This document shows, one piece after another, positions 42,259-50,562 of a DNA stretch of 64,000 nt. Position numbers and translations under genes: made by a program. The DNA lies in NCBI GenBank assembly GCA_020638575.1, contig JACKIH010000003.1:2523501-2587500 (forward strand), in the 5' to 3' direction. The stretch is from Rhodospirillaceae bacterium. Lineage in GTDB: Bacteria > Pseudomonadota > Alphaproteobacteria > DSM-16000 > Inquilinaceae. Position 1 is the first letter of the stretch. The number at the start of each line of letters is the position of its first letter. The notes beneath the pieces were generated by a model, which worked only from the letters and a program-made list of their open reading frames with translations, made no database searches and had not been told where the DNA came from.

Positions 42259-43611
42259 TCAGGCCGGCACTGCCGCCGCTTCGCGGCTGGTGCTCCCGCG
42301 ATCGGCCAGAACCTCGGCGATGGCGTCGTCCAGGATGGCGAGGCCGCGGTCCAGTTCCGCCACCGTGATGGTCAGCGGCGGGGCGATGCGCCACACTGCC
42401 CCCAGGCTCGCCACCGTGACGATGTTCATGGACAGCCCCATCTCCGCACAGCGCCGGGTGATGGCACTGCCGAGCGCCGGGTCGGGTTCCTTGGTCTCGC
42501 GGTCCTTCACCAGCTCCACGCCCTGCAGCAGGCCGAAGCCGCGCACATCGCCGATGATCTCGTAGCGCGCCTGCAGTTCGGTCAGGCCGGCGGTCAGCCG
42601 CGCCCCCATCTCCAAGGCGCGGGCGTTCAGGTTTTCCTCCTCCAGCACCGCCAGCACCGCCAGGCCCACCTCCGCCGGCAGCGGGTCCGATACGTGCGAG
42701 GTGACATGGGTGAAGTGCTTGTCGTAGAGGTCGGCCTCCAGCTCCGCCGAGGTGGCGACGGCCGACAGCGGCAGGCCGCCCCCCAGCGTCTTCGACAGCG
42801 ACAGGATGTCCGGCTCCACGCCGAAATGCTCGAAGGCGAAATTGCGGCCCAGCCGGCCGAAGGCGGTCTGCGCCTCGTCGAAGATGAACAGCATGCCGCG
42901 CTCGGCACACTTGGCCTTGACCTTCTGCCAGTAGCCGTCCGGCGGCACGATGATGCCGCCCACGCTCTCCACCGGCTCGGCGATCAGTGCGGCGCGAGCC
43001 CCGGTGGTGGTGGCGTCCAGCATGTCGAAGCCGACATCCGCACAGGTGGTGTCGCACTTGCCGCAGCAGTGGCGGATCGGGCAGCGATAGGCGTTGGGGG
43101 CGGGCAGGGCGGCGATGCCCGGCATCATCGGCCCGTAGCCGGCGCGGCCCGCCGCGAAGTTGACCGACAAGGCACCCGACGTCATGCCGGCCCAACCGCC
43201 GGCATAGCCGGTGATCTCGAACCCGCCGGTCGCCAGCTTGGCCATCTTGATGGCGGCTTCGTTGGCCTCCGCCCCGGTGTTGAGCAGCATCACCTTGCCG
43301 AGCGAAGGCGGCAGCATCCCGGCCAGCCGCTTGGCCAGCGCCAGCACCGGCGGGCTCAGCATGCCGCTGAACAGGTGGATCGCTTCGTCGCACGCCTTGG
43401 CGATGGCGGCGGTGATGCGCGGATGGTTGTGGCCGATGGTGGCGCACATCTGGCCTGAGGTGAAATCGAGGATCTCGCGGCCGTCCACATCCGTCAGCAC
43501 CGCACCCTTGGCCGCCGCGATGGGCTTGGGGTGCAGCTCCATGCCGTAGCGGATGAGGTGCTGCGTCAGGGGGGCATTGGCAGTCGAGGTGTGGTCTGCG
43601 CCCGCGGTCAT
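42259..43611 (-). CDS. Class III PLP-dependent aminotransferase (dialkylglycine decarboxylase-like)
   Basis: 450-residue fold-type I enzyme. Seen: LDFTSGQMCATIGHNHPRI, LLNTGAEANEAAIKMAK, LIAEPVESVGGIIVPPDGY, IFDEAQTAFGRLG and the PLP Lys in LSLSKTLGGGLPLSAV. A stretch of five cysteines in 14 residues (CPIRHCCGKCDTTC, about residues 178-191) is unusual for aminotransferases. The closest pattern is 2,2-dialkylglycine decarboxylase or related aspartate-family aminotransferases; a glyoxylate/omega-amino acid enzyme is possible. Divergent from an Lrp-type regulator, which probably controls it. Substrate not determined. Confidence 0.85.
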   Translation of the reverse strand: MTAGADHTSTANAPLTQHLIRYGMELHPKPIAAAKGAVLTDVDGREILDFTSGQMCATIGHNHPRITAAIAKACDEAIHLFSGMLSPPVLALAKRLAGMLPPSLGKVMLLNTGAEANEAAIKMAKLATGGFEITGYAGGWAGMTSGALSVNFAAGRAGYGPMMPGIAALPAPNAYRCPIRHCCGKCDTTCADVGFDMLDATTTGARAALIAEPVESVGGIIVPPDGYWQKVKAKCAERGMLFIFDEAQTAFGRLGRNFAFEHFGVEPDILSLSKTLGGGLPLSAVATSAELEADLYDKHFTHVTSHVSDPLPAEVGLAVLAVLEEENLNARALEMGARLTAGLTELQARYEIIGDVRGFGLLQGVELVKDRETKEPDPALGSAITRRCAEMGLSMNIVTVASLGAVWRIAPPLTITVAELDRGLAILDDAIAEVLADRGSTSREAAAVPA

Positions 43612-43775
43612 CGTCCGGTCCCTCCCGTTGGCGTTCGCCTGGCCTGGCGCCGGGATCCGGTCCGCCGGAGGCGAAATCGCCGTGGAGAAACGGTAGGGTC
43701 AACGGACCCTTGGTGCCATTTCGTTTTTCGGCGAAACACGGAATCGGATTCGGCTTAGGCGGGACGAACGACCTC
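43612..43775. promoter_or_regulatory. Divergent aminotransferase/Lrp promoter region
   Basis: 164 bases between the divergent starts. It includes CGTTTTTCGGCGAAACACG, an imperfect TTTCG/CGAAA palindrome near 43720-43740 that could be an Lrp-type operator. No -35/-10 pair is called. Confidence 0.4.
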
Positions 43776-44309
43776 ATGCGCAAGAAACGCGGCGCGCCCA
43801 TAGCCGATCTCCCGCCCGGCACCATCGCCGCCGCCCTGGACGGCATCGACCGGCGCATCCTCGACATCCTGCAAACCGATGCCGGCATCGCCAACGCCGC
43901 GCTCGCCGACCGGGTGGGGCTGTCGCCGCCTGCCTGCCTGGGCCGGGTACGGCGCCTGCGCGAATTGAAGATCATCCGCCGCCAGGTGGCACTGCTGGAC
44001 GCCGCCGCGGTGGGCCTGCCGGTGCTGGTCTGGGTGGGGGTCAGCCTCAGGCGCAAGACCGACGACGCCATTGCCCGGTTCCGCCAGGTGGTGCTGGGCG
44101 AGCCCGCCGTCACCGCGTGTGCCGTGGTGGCCGGCGAGATCGACTTCCTGCTGAGCGTGCGCGCGGCGACCTTGCCGGCCTACCACGCACTCGCCCAGCG
44201 GCTGTTCAGCGAGGAGAACGGCGTCGGCGCCTACACCAGCCACGTGGCGATCGAGGAGGTGAAGGAGCTGGCGCCGCTTCCCCTCTCGTCCGGCCGCAGG
44301 GAACCGTAG
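43776..44309 (+). CDS. Lrp/AsnC-family transcriptional regulator
   Basis: 177 residues. N-terminal helix-turn-helix: ALDGIDRRILDILQTDAGIANAALADRVGLSPPACLGRVRRL (about residues 20-60), then the RAM ligand-binding domain (VTACAVVAGEIDFLLSVRA, YTSHVAIEEVKEL). Lrp regulators usually sense an amino acid related to the divergent target gene; here that is the aminotransferase. ATG at 43776 is used because an upstream start at 43710 lies in non-conserved sequence. Confidence 0.9.
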   Translation: MRKKRGAPIADLPPGTIAAALDGIDRRILDILQTDAGIANAALADRVGLSPPACLGRVRRLRELKIIRRQVALLDAAAVGLPVLVWVGVSLRRKTDDAIARFRQVVLGEPAVTACAVVAGEIDFLLSVRAATLPAYHALAQRLFSEENGVGAYTSHVAIEEVKELAPLPLSSGRREP

Positions 44310-44718
44310 GCGCTGCGGGTCGCAAACGGCTCGGCTGGGGGCGCGAGGCCAGCAGCGGACGCCCCTGTTGCGCCGCTGCTGGAAGGCCACCACCGGCCAG
44401 TGGCGGCCAAACCAGGTGCGGGCGCTCTGCGGTCCATGTTCAGAATTCCGCGTCAAACGGCAGGGGTCGGTCTTTTTTAATAAAAAGATTCGACTCCTAA
44501 TCACCTTTGAATTGCGCTACCACAGACGGCGGAGGAATTTTCGTCGATCGAGCGGGCGAGCACACGTTTGCTCGCGCCGGACGCCCGGTGGCCGCGTGAG
44601 CCACCAGGGGCCCGCGGTGGGTGTGGGGTGCCGCCAACCAGGGTGGGCCGCCCACCGACCCGTGCGCCGTCGGACGGACGTGCCTCAGCGAAATGCGTCC
44701 GACCCAGGGAGGGAAGAC
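44310..44718. other. Intergenic region upstream of the heme peroxidase
   Basis: About 410 bases without a supported gene. The notable content is an A/T-rich imperfect inverted repeat at 44462-44498 that includes two adjacent GANTC sites; it is listed separately. The rest is ordinary GC-rich sequence. Confidence 0.45.
44462..44498. promoter_or_regulatory. A/T-rich inverted repeat with two GANTC sites
   Basis: AGGGGTCGGTCTTTTTT (44462-44478) and AAAAAGATTCGACTCCT (44482-44498) pair as an imperfect stem with a very short loop. GATTC (44487-44491) and GACTC (44492-44496), both CcrM targets, lie side by side in the right arm. It could terminate the lrp transcript (U-run in the stem) or regulate the peroxidase gene downstream. 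Confidence 0.4.
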
Positions 44719-46530
44719 ATGCCTGGACTGACTCAGCACGACGCCGATGTGAACCGCGCCCATACGCGGGCGATGGAAGCCTTCGCCCGGATGACCCGGA
44801 AGATGCCGGCCACCCTTGAGGGGACGGCCGAGAACGCGAGGGCGGCGCCGGTCCCGCCGATCGGCATCATCATTCTCGAACTGATGAAGCACGGCGGCGT
44901 CTACAGCCTGGGCGATGCGGACATGATGCGCGGGCGCATGATGGCGATGATCCAGTACGTCGATGCCGCCGGTATGTCCGAAGAGCAGTGCCACAGCATC
45001 ATCGACCATTGCGTGGCCGCGGCCCAACAGGTGAAGACGCGGTTCTTCTACAATCTGGTGCCGCAGCCCTACCGGCTGCATTCCCCGCTGGTGAGCTACC
45101 TGATCTACCCCAACCGGCACCTGCGCAGCCCGATCAATCCGCCGCTGTCCGCGGAATCGGCCAAGCCCTATGACGGGCCGGGGCTGATGTATTCCCACGT
45201 GAATACCGTCAGCGCGGTGCCGGCCGTGTTCACCTTCCTCGGCCAGTTCATCGACCACGACCTCACGGCCAATGCCGCCAACCTGCTGGGGCCGCAGGTG
45301 GTGAAGGGCGAAACCCCGCCGGACAACCTGCAAGACGTGATCGTCATCAACGACGCCTCGCCGAGCATCGATCTCGACAGCGTCTACGGCCCGCGGGTGG
45401 ACGACACGAACCCGGAGAAGATCCGTTTCATCCCCATGAAGGATGGCTATTTCTGCCTGGATCCGGTGCCGGACAGCAGCGGCTTCGATGTCTGCCGCGA
45501 TGCCGACAACAAGGCCCTGATCGGCGACAAGCGCAATGATGAAAACCAGATCATCCTGCAAATCCACATCCTGGCGAAGCGTCTGCACAACCACTTCCGC
45601 CACGAGGCCGGCGATTTCGCAGCCGGCAAGAAGAAGACGATTCTGAAGTGGCAGCAGATGGTCGCGACGGACTACCTGCCGGCGGTGTGCCGGCGCGACG
45701 TGGTGGCGGAGGTGTGGCACCGCCTGAAGACCGATCCCGGCACCCTGCTGATCCAGAAGGTGCCGGATGCGGCGGGCACGCTGCGGTTCCAGATGAGCCA
45801 CGAATTCGGCATCGGCTTCCGCTTCGGCCATGCGCAGTTGCGCAGCGAGTACCAGGTGAACCCCGCCCACGGCTTCCGCCTGTTCGACAGCCTGTCGGAT
45901 GGCAGCAAAGACCTGCAGGGCGGCAAGCACCTCGATGCCACCCGTCTGGTGGACTGGCCGTTCTTCATGGCCACGCCGTCCAACCTGATCGGCACCCAGG
46001 TGAACGAGGTGGCGTTCGACCTGCCGGAAAGCGCCATTCCCGATGACATCAACCTGGTGAACAGCCTGCCGCGGCGCAATCTGGCGCGCAGCAACGACGT
46101 GTTCCTGTGCGCCGGCGAGGACCTGGCACGGGCATATGCCACCAAGTACCCGCAATTCCTCACCGGCCCGCGGACGCCGGACGAAATCGAGCCCGACCCC
46201 GCGTATCACCGCCTGTTCGAGCTGGACACCGAGCATGGCGGCGGGTTCCGCACGCCGCTGTGGTACTACCTCCTGCGCGAAGCGGAACTGGAGCGCCAGG
46301 GCGCCTATCCCGCACCGCAGACCCTGGGGGCCGTGGGTAGCCTGCTGGTGGCGGAAACCATCCTCAGCGCCATTTTCCACGCCGATACGTCGATCTTCAA
46401 GGAAGCCGGGCTGGCGCCGGATGTATTCCCCGACGAGCCCCTCGCCACCTTCCTGGAACTGGCCGACCTGGCGGCCAACAGCCCGACACCGCCCACCTGC
46501 GACCAAGCGGAGGTGCCGCCGGAAACCTGA
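44719..46530 (+). CDS. Animal-type heme peroxidase
   Basis: 603-residue member of the peroxidase-cyclooxygenase superfamily. The distal His motif FLGQFIDHDLTANAA (near residue 180), SIDLDSVYGPR, ALIGDKRNDENQIILQIHILAKRLHN (substrate-channel Arg-Asn-Glu) and the proximal His in SHEFGIGFRFGHAQLR are all seen. No signal peptide is found, unlike eukaryotic relatives; a leaderless secretion route or a cytoplasmic role is open. ATG at 44719 follows GGGAGGGAAGAC. Convergent with the VWA gene, with a 13-bp-stem hairpin between. Confidence 0.9.
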   Translation: MPGLTQHDADVNRAHTRAMEAFARMTRKMPATLEGTAENARAAPVPPIGIIILELMKHGGVYSLGDADMMRGRMMAMIQYVDAAGMSEEQCHSIIDHCVAAAQQVKTRFFYNLVPQPYRLHSPLVSYLIYPNRHLRSPINPPLSAESAKPYDGPGLMYSHVNTVSAVPAVFTFLGQFIDHDLTANAANLLGPQVVKGETPPDNLQDVIVINDASPSIDLDSVYGPRVDDTNPEKIRFIPMKDGYFCLDPVPDSSGFDVCRDADNKALIGDKRNDENQIILQIHILAKRLHNHFRHEAGDFAAGKKKTILKWQQMVATDYLPAVCRRDVVAEVWHRLKTDPGTLLIQKVPDAAGTLRFQMSHEFGIGFRFGHAQLRSEYQVNPAHGFRLFDSLSDGSKDLQGGKHLDATRLVDWPFFMATPSNLIGTQVNEVAFDLPESAIPDDINLVNSLPRRNLARSNDVFLCAGEDLARAYATKYPQFLTGPRTPDEIEPDPAYHRLFELDTEHGGGFRTPLWYYLLREAELERQGAYPAPQTLGAVGSLLVAETILSAIFHADTSIFKEAGLAPDVFPDEPLATFLELADLAANSPTPPTCDQAEVPPET

Positions 46531-46549
46531 GGACCGGGGCGTAGCCATA

Positions 46550-46580
46550 GGTCCTGCCCGCCGCCGGGGCGGGCAGGACC
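46550..46580. terminator. Hairpin between convergent peroxidase and VWA genes
   Basis: GGTCCTGCCCGCC-GCCGG-GGCGGGCAGGACC is a perfect 13-bp stem in the 59-base space between two converging stop codons. No T-run. Bidirectional terminator is the likely role. Confidence 0.55.
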
Positions 46581-46589
46581 CCCGTGCCG

Positions 46590-48305
46590 CTACCGCTGGC
46601 CGACCTGGGGCTGGGTGACCTCTGCGGTGCGCACGAGCTGCACGAACTCCGCCCGCAGCCCGAACGGGTCGGCGCCGCGTGCCCCCTGGGCGAGGGCATA
46701 GACGTCGTCGAAGCCGAAGCTGCCGAGATACGGGTCGCCGCGCAGGAGCTGGCCGAAGGCGGCCACGGCGGCGGCAAAGCGGGTCGATTCCGGGGCGGCG
46801 TCGATGGTCTCGTAGACATCGGCCACGGTGATCGGCCGCTCGATCAGCCGGCTCCTCTCCTCGCCCGGCAGCTTGTAGCGCATGCGCAGGAAGGCGTATT
46901 CGCCGGAGTGTTCCCCGTCGCTTTCGATCACCGGGGCCGTACCGGAGTCGCCGTAGCGCAGGTCGTCCACCAGGCGGGCCGGGCTGTCCACCGGCACGAT
47001 CTCGTAGATGGCGGTAACGGAGTGGCCGCTGCCGATATCGCCGGCATCGACCTGGTCGTTGTTGAAGTCCTCGCGGTTGAGCGCGCGGGTCTCGTAGCCG
47101 ATCAGCCGGTACTCGGCGACCACGGCGGGATTGAATTCCACCTGGATTTTCAGGTCGTCGGCGATGGGAAACAGGGTCGACGACATCTCGTCCACCAGCA
47201 CCCGGCGTGCTTCCAGAAGCCCGTCGATATAGGCGGCGTTGCCGTTGCCCGCCTGGGCGAGGCGCTGCATCAGGAGGTCGTTGAGGTTGCCGCGGCCGAA
47301 ACCGAGGATCGACAGGTAGATGCCGGTCTCCCGCTGCTGGGCGATGTAGTCCTCAAGCTGGTTGGGATCGGAGATGCCGACGTTGAAATCGCCGTCGGTG
47401 CCGAGGATCACGCGGTTGACGGCGCCGTCGTCGAAGGTGCGGCGGGCCAGGTCATAAGCCTGCTCGATGCCTGCCGCCCCGGCGGTCGACCCGCCCGACT
47501 GCAACTGGTCGATGGCCGAAAGGATGCGGGTTCGCTGGCTGCCGGGCGTGGGTTCCAGCACAACGCGCACGCCGCCGGCATAGGTGACGATGGAGACCGT
47601 GTCGTCGTCCTGGAGCTGTTCGGCGAGCAGGCGCAGCGACTGCTGCAGCAAGCCCAGCCGGTCCGGCCCCTCCATGGAGCCCGAGACGTCCACCAGGAAC
47701 ACCAGGTTGGCGCGCGGCCGTTCGCTGAGGTCGATGTCGTAACCCTGGATGCCGATGTGCAGGATCTGGGTGTCTTCGTTCCACGGCGACGGCGCCACGG
47801 CCACGGTGGCGGCAAAGGGCGGAACGGTGTCTTCGGGGCCGGCGTAGCCGTAGTCGAAGTAGTTGATCATCTCCTCGATGCGCACGGCGTCGCGCGGCGG
47901 CCGCTGGCCGTCGGTGAGGTAGCGCCGCACATTGGCGTAGGCGGCGGTGTCCACATCGGAGGAGAAGGTCGATACCGGCTCCTCGGCCACCAGGTGCACC
48001 GGGCTCAGGTCCACGTCCTCGTACTGCTCGCTATTGGGATCGTATTGCGGCGGCGGCGGCGGCATCGGCATCGGTTCCGGCGCCATGATCGTCCGCGTGC
48101 CCACGATGCCGCCGGTGATGGCGCCGGCAACTCCGTCGTTCAGTTCGGCCATCGCCACCGGTGGCTCGGGCACCTGGGTACGCAGCGACTGCTCCTCGTC
48201 GGTGTCCTCGGTGGTGCGGTTGCCGCCCTCGGGCGCAGGGCCGCAGGTGGCCAGCACCAGGATGGCGGCAGTGAGTGCGGTGGTCCGGTTGAGCAGTGCG
48301 GACAT
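46590..48305 (-). CDS. YfbK-like VWA-domain lipoprotein
   Basis: 571 residues. Signal peptide with a lipobox-like LVLATCGP, a Pro-rich linker (MPMPPPPPQYDP), the von_Willebrand N-terminal segment (FSSDVDTAAYANVRRYLTDG, RIEEMINYFDY), the VWA domain with MIDAS LVFLVDVSGSMEGPDR (near residue 205), and a DUF3520 C-terminal domain (SGEYAFLRMRYKLPGE, DDVYALAQGARG). Members of this family are common and poorly understood; metal-dependent protein binding at the membrane is expected. ATG at 48305. Confidence 0.9.
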   Translation of the reverse strand: MSALLNRTTALTAAILVLATCGPAPEGGNRTTEDTDEEQSLRTQVPEPPVAMAELNDGVAGAITGGIVGTRTIMAPEPMPMPPPPPQYDPNSEQYEDVDLSPVHLVAEEPVSTFSSDVDTAAYANVRRYLTDGQRPPRDAVRIEEMINYFDYGYAGPEDTVPPFAATVAVAPSPWNEDTQILHIGIQGYDIDLSERPRANLVFLVDVSGSMEGPDRLGLLQQSLRLLAEQLQDDDTVSIVTYAGGVRVVLEPTPGSQRTRILSAIDQLQSGGSTAGAAGIEQAYDLARRTFDDGAVNRVILGTDGDFNVGISDPNQLEDYIAQQRETGIYLSILGFGRGNLNDLLMQRLAQAGNGNAAYIDGLLEARRVLVDEMSSTLFPIADDLKIQVEFNPAVVAEYRLIGYETRALNREDFNNDQVDAGDIGSGHSVTAIYEIVPVDSPARLVDDLRYGDSGTAPVIESDGEHSGEYAFLRMRYKLPGEERSRLIERPITVADVYETIDAAPESTRFAAAVAAFGQLLRGDPYLGSFGFDDVYALAQGARGADPFGLRAEFVQLVRTAEVTQPQVGQR

Positions 48306-48630
48306 GGCGCCGATCTCCCCTCAGCAGCAAGATTGATGCGCGGAATATGCCGGGCGTCCCCGGCCCCGCCATGGCTCCGCCGGGGCAATGTCGTGGCAAT
48401 GGGACGCGGCGCTGCCTTGGCGACGCCCGACAGGCCGGCGCAAACCATCTGCGACACGGCTGCGCCACGATCTGGACCCGGCTCAGGCGCAATGTCACGA
48501 TAGTGTCGCAAGCGGCGGTGGAGGCGCGGGACCCGATACTGCCGGCGGCCCGGTGAGGAGCCGGTCGATGCACGAGCGGCCATGCGGCCGTGGAGACCAT
48601 GCGTCAGATGCCAACGGGAGGAACGGGACA
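48306..48630. other. Divergent intergenic region
   Basis: 325 bases between the VWA lipoprotein and the repeat lipoprotein. A plus-strand frame is open across it in phase with the downstream gene, but there is no ribosome-binding site until GGGAGG at 48617-48622. Short repeats of GTCACGATAGTGTCGCAAG type (around 48494-48512) form a small palindrome (CACGATAGTG). Confidence 0.4.
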
Positions 48631-49299
48631 TTGGACGATAGCGACGACACCAAGCACCCGAACAAGCGGCGCACGCTGCGCGACGACGACATCCAGACGC
48701 GGCCCAAGCTGTCGCGCCGTAGCCTGCTGGTGGCGAGCGCCATCGGTGTTCCGGCTGTGCTCGGCGGCTGTCAGACCGTCGCCCGCACCGGCAGCGGCGC
48801 CTATACCGGCCTGACCGATGCCGATTCCGGCCCCTATGCGGACGCCGCCGGCTACGGCCGCGGTCCGGTCACCGGGACCGGGGCGGTCTACACCGGCCTG
48901 ACCGACGCCGATTCCGGACCCTATGCCGATGCGGCGGGCTATGGCCGCGGTGGCGGCAGCAGCGGCGGACGTGTCTATACCGGCATCACCGACGCCGACA
49001 CCGGCACCTATGCCGACCCCGCCGGCTACGGCCGCGGCGGCGGCAGCAGCGGCGGACGTGTCTATACCGGCATCACCGACGCCGACACCGGCACCTATGC
49101 CGACCCCGCCGGCTACGGCCGCGGCGGCGGCGGCAGCGGCGGCCGCGTCTACACCGGTATCACCGATGCCGACAGCGGCAGCTACGCCGATCCTGCCGGC
49201 TATGGCCGGGGCGGCGGTGGCGGCGGCTACACCGGTTTGACCGACAGCGATACCGGCGCCTTCGCGGACCCTGGAGGGTACGGCCGCCGCGGCTGGTAG
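48631..49299 (+). CDS. Tat-exported lipoprotein with six YTGxTDxDxG repeats
   Basis: 222 residues from a TTG at 48631, chosen because GGGAGG lies eight bases upstream. A hydrophilic N terminus leads to a twin-arginine signal with lipobox (LSRRSLLVASAIGVPAVLGGC). The rest is six near-identical 20-residue units, core YTG(L/I)TDADSGxYADxAGYGR, joined by Gly/Ser linkers such as GGGSSGGRV. The DxDxG pattern with flanking acidic residues may bind calcium. DNA copies 3 and 4 are almost identical, so unit number can change by slippage. Function unknown. Confidence 0.85.
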   Translation: MDDSDDTKHPNKRRTLRDDDIQTRPKLSRRSLLVASAIGVPAVLGGCQTVARTGSGAYTGLTDADSGPYADAAGYGRGPVTGTGAVYTGLTDADSGPYADAAGYGRGGGSSGGRVYTGITDADTGTYADPAGYGRGGGSSGGRVYTGITDADTGTYADPAGYGRGGGGSGGRVYTGITDADSGSYADPAGYGRGGGGGGYTGLTDSDTGAFADPGGYGRRGW

Positions 49300-49412
49300 G
49301 CGGGTGGCGGTCGGTCATCCCGGCCGCCCCCTATCAAACGACCACGCGTACGACGTGTCCCGAAGTCGGGAAGGCCGCCCGGCGTGGCTGGGCGTGTGGA
49401 AGAGGCAAGACG

Positions 49413-49808
49413 ATGGTGCCCAAATCGCTCGTGCCGGCCATTTTCGGATGCGCGCTCGGCCTGGCGGCGGTCGCGCCGGCAGCCGCCCAGCAGGTGGATT
49501 TTCTCGGCTCGCGCATGGTTGCCGACCTCAGCGAAACCGATGTGATCGAGGCCGACGGGGCGCAGCGCTACGCCGCCGTCCGCCTGTGCGTCGACCAGCG
49601 GGCGGTGCATTTCCGCGACCTGGACGTGATCTTCGCCAATGGCGGGCACCAGGATTCCCTCGTGCGTGCGGAGATCCCGGCCGGCGAATGCACGCGCTGG
49701 ATCGATCTGCGCGGCGGCACCCGCAACATCGACCGCATCGTCATGCGCTACGACACTCTGGTGAATATGGGCGTGCAGGCGCAGATCTCGGCTTTCGGGC
49801 GCCGCTGA
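49413..49808 (+). CDS. Small secreted protein of unknown function
   Basis: 131 residues with a standard signal peptide (ALGLAAVAPAAAQQ). The mature domain is beta-rich: VDFLGSRMVADLSETDVIE, YAAVRLCVDQRAVHFRDLDVIFANGG, AEIPAGECTRWIDLRGGTRNIDRIVMRY, with two cysteines that could form a disulfide. It resembles small DUF2541-like periplasmic proteins. ATG at 49413 with AAGAGGC upstream. Followed by another exported protein. Confidence 0.75.
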   Translation: MVPKSLVPAIFGCALGLAAVAPAAAQQVDFLGSRMVADLSETDVIEADGAQRYAAVRLCVDQRAVHFRDLDVIFANGGHQDSLVRAEIPAGECTRWIDLRGGTRNIDRIVMRYDTLVNMGVQAQISAFGRR

Positions 49809-49894
49809 GAAGCGGCCACCCGGGTGTGTGGAGGCGGACGGCCCGCCCCTGGGGCTGCGGGCTGCCCGCCCCGGCAATGGACGGAGGACCGCCG

Positions 49895-50443
49895 ATGCGC
49901 TTTGCACCCCTCCTCGGCCTGTGGCTGGCCCTTGTGCCGGCGGGCGCAGAGGCCGGCCGCATGACCGACCACGGCCAGGTCGGCGCCTGGGAAACCTTCA
50001 CCTGGTTCACCGATGCCGGCGAATTCTCCTACTGTGCGGCCGTGACCACCGATCAGGCCGGCCGGGAGCTGTTCATCAGCGTCGGCCGCGACGGGCTGGC
50101 CTTCAGCATCGATGCACCGGGCCAGCGGCTGCAGCAGGGCCGGGTGATGCCGGTGATCGTGCATATCGACGAGGAGACGGTGTTTGCGCCCGTCGATGCC
50201 GCGGTGTTCGGGCCGCCGGGCCAGAACGTGCTGCTGGTCGAACTGGGCTGGGACGAGCGGGCGTTTCCGGCGCTGCGGTACGGCCACCAGTTGACCCTGA
50301 TTTCCCAGGAGTTCGGCTACGACTATTCGCTGGCCGGCTCGGGGCCGGCGTTCGAGCTGATGGACCGCTGTGCGGTGTGCCACCTGGGCGGTCCGCTGCC
50401 CGCTGCACCCGAAGGCACCCCACCGCCCGCCTGCGGCGGCTGA
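49895..50443 (+). CDS. Secreted protein with a C-terminal CxxCH motif
   Basis: 182 residues. Signal peptide ends at AGAEAG; the central domain (GAWETFTWFTDAGEFSYCAAVTT to LVELGWDERAF) is beta-rich and reminiscent of invasion-associated locus B-like proteins. Near the C terminus MDRCAVCHLGG contains CxxCH, the covalent heme c motif, but no other cytochrome c feature is evident in the 20 residues left. A chance match or a degenerate heme or metal site are both possible. ATG at 49895 has GGAGG at seven bases. Confidence 0.75.
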   Translation: MRFAPLLGLWLALVPAGAEAGRMTDHGQVGAWETFTWFTDAGEFSYCAAVTTDQAGRELFISVGRDGLAFSIDAPGQRLQQGRVMPVIVHIDEETVFAPVDAAVFGPPGQNVLLVELGWDERAFPALRYGHQLTLISQEFGYDYSLAGSGPAFELMDRCAVCHLGGPLPAAPEGTPPPACGG

Positions 50444-50485
50444 TCGGCGTCCGCACCGGCGAGGGGGGTGGCGCGGCCGCCAAGC

Positions 50486-50562
50486 TGGCGTCCCCGGCGT
50501 GACTCGAACACGCGACCCTCAGATTAGGAATCTGATGCTCTATCCGACTGAGCTACGGGGAC
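50486..50562 (-). tRNA. tRNA-Arg (anticodon CCT)
   Basis: A 77-base cloverleaf on the minus strand: acceptor GTCCCCG/CGGGGAC, D arm with AGCTCAGTCGGATAGAGC, anticodon stem TCAGA/TCTGA with loop TTCCTAA (anticodon CCT, codon AGG), T arm CGTGTTCGAGTCACG, discriminator G and encoded CCA (50486-50488). Confidence 0.95.

Noticed and set aside
44497..46548. 683-codon open frame opposite the heme peroxidase
   Set aside because: His/Arg/Val-rich antisense shadow; the plus-strand peroxidase has all active-site motifs and a good ribosome-binding site.
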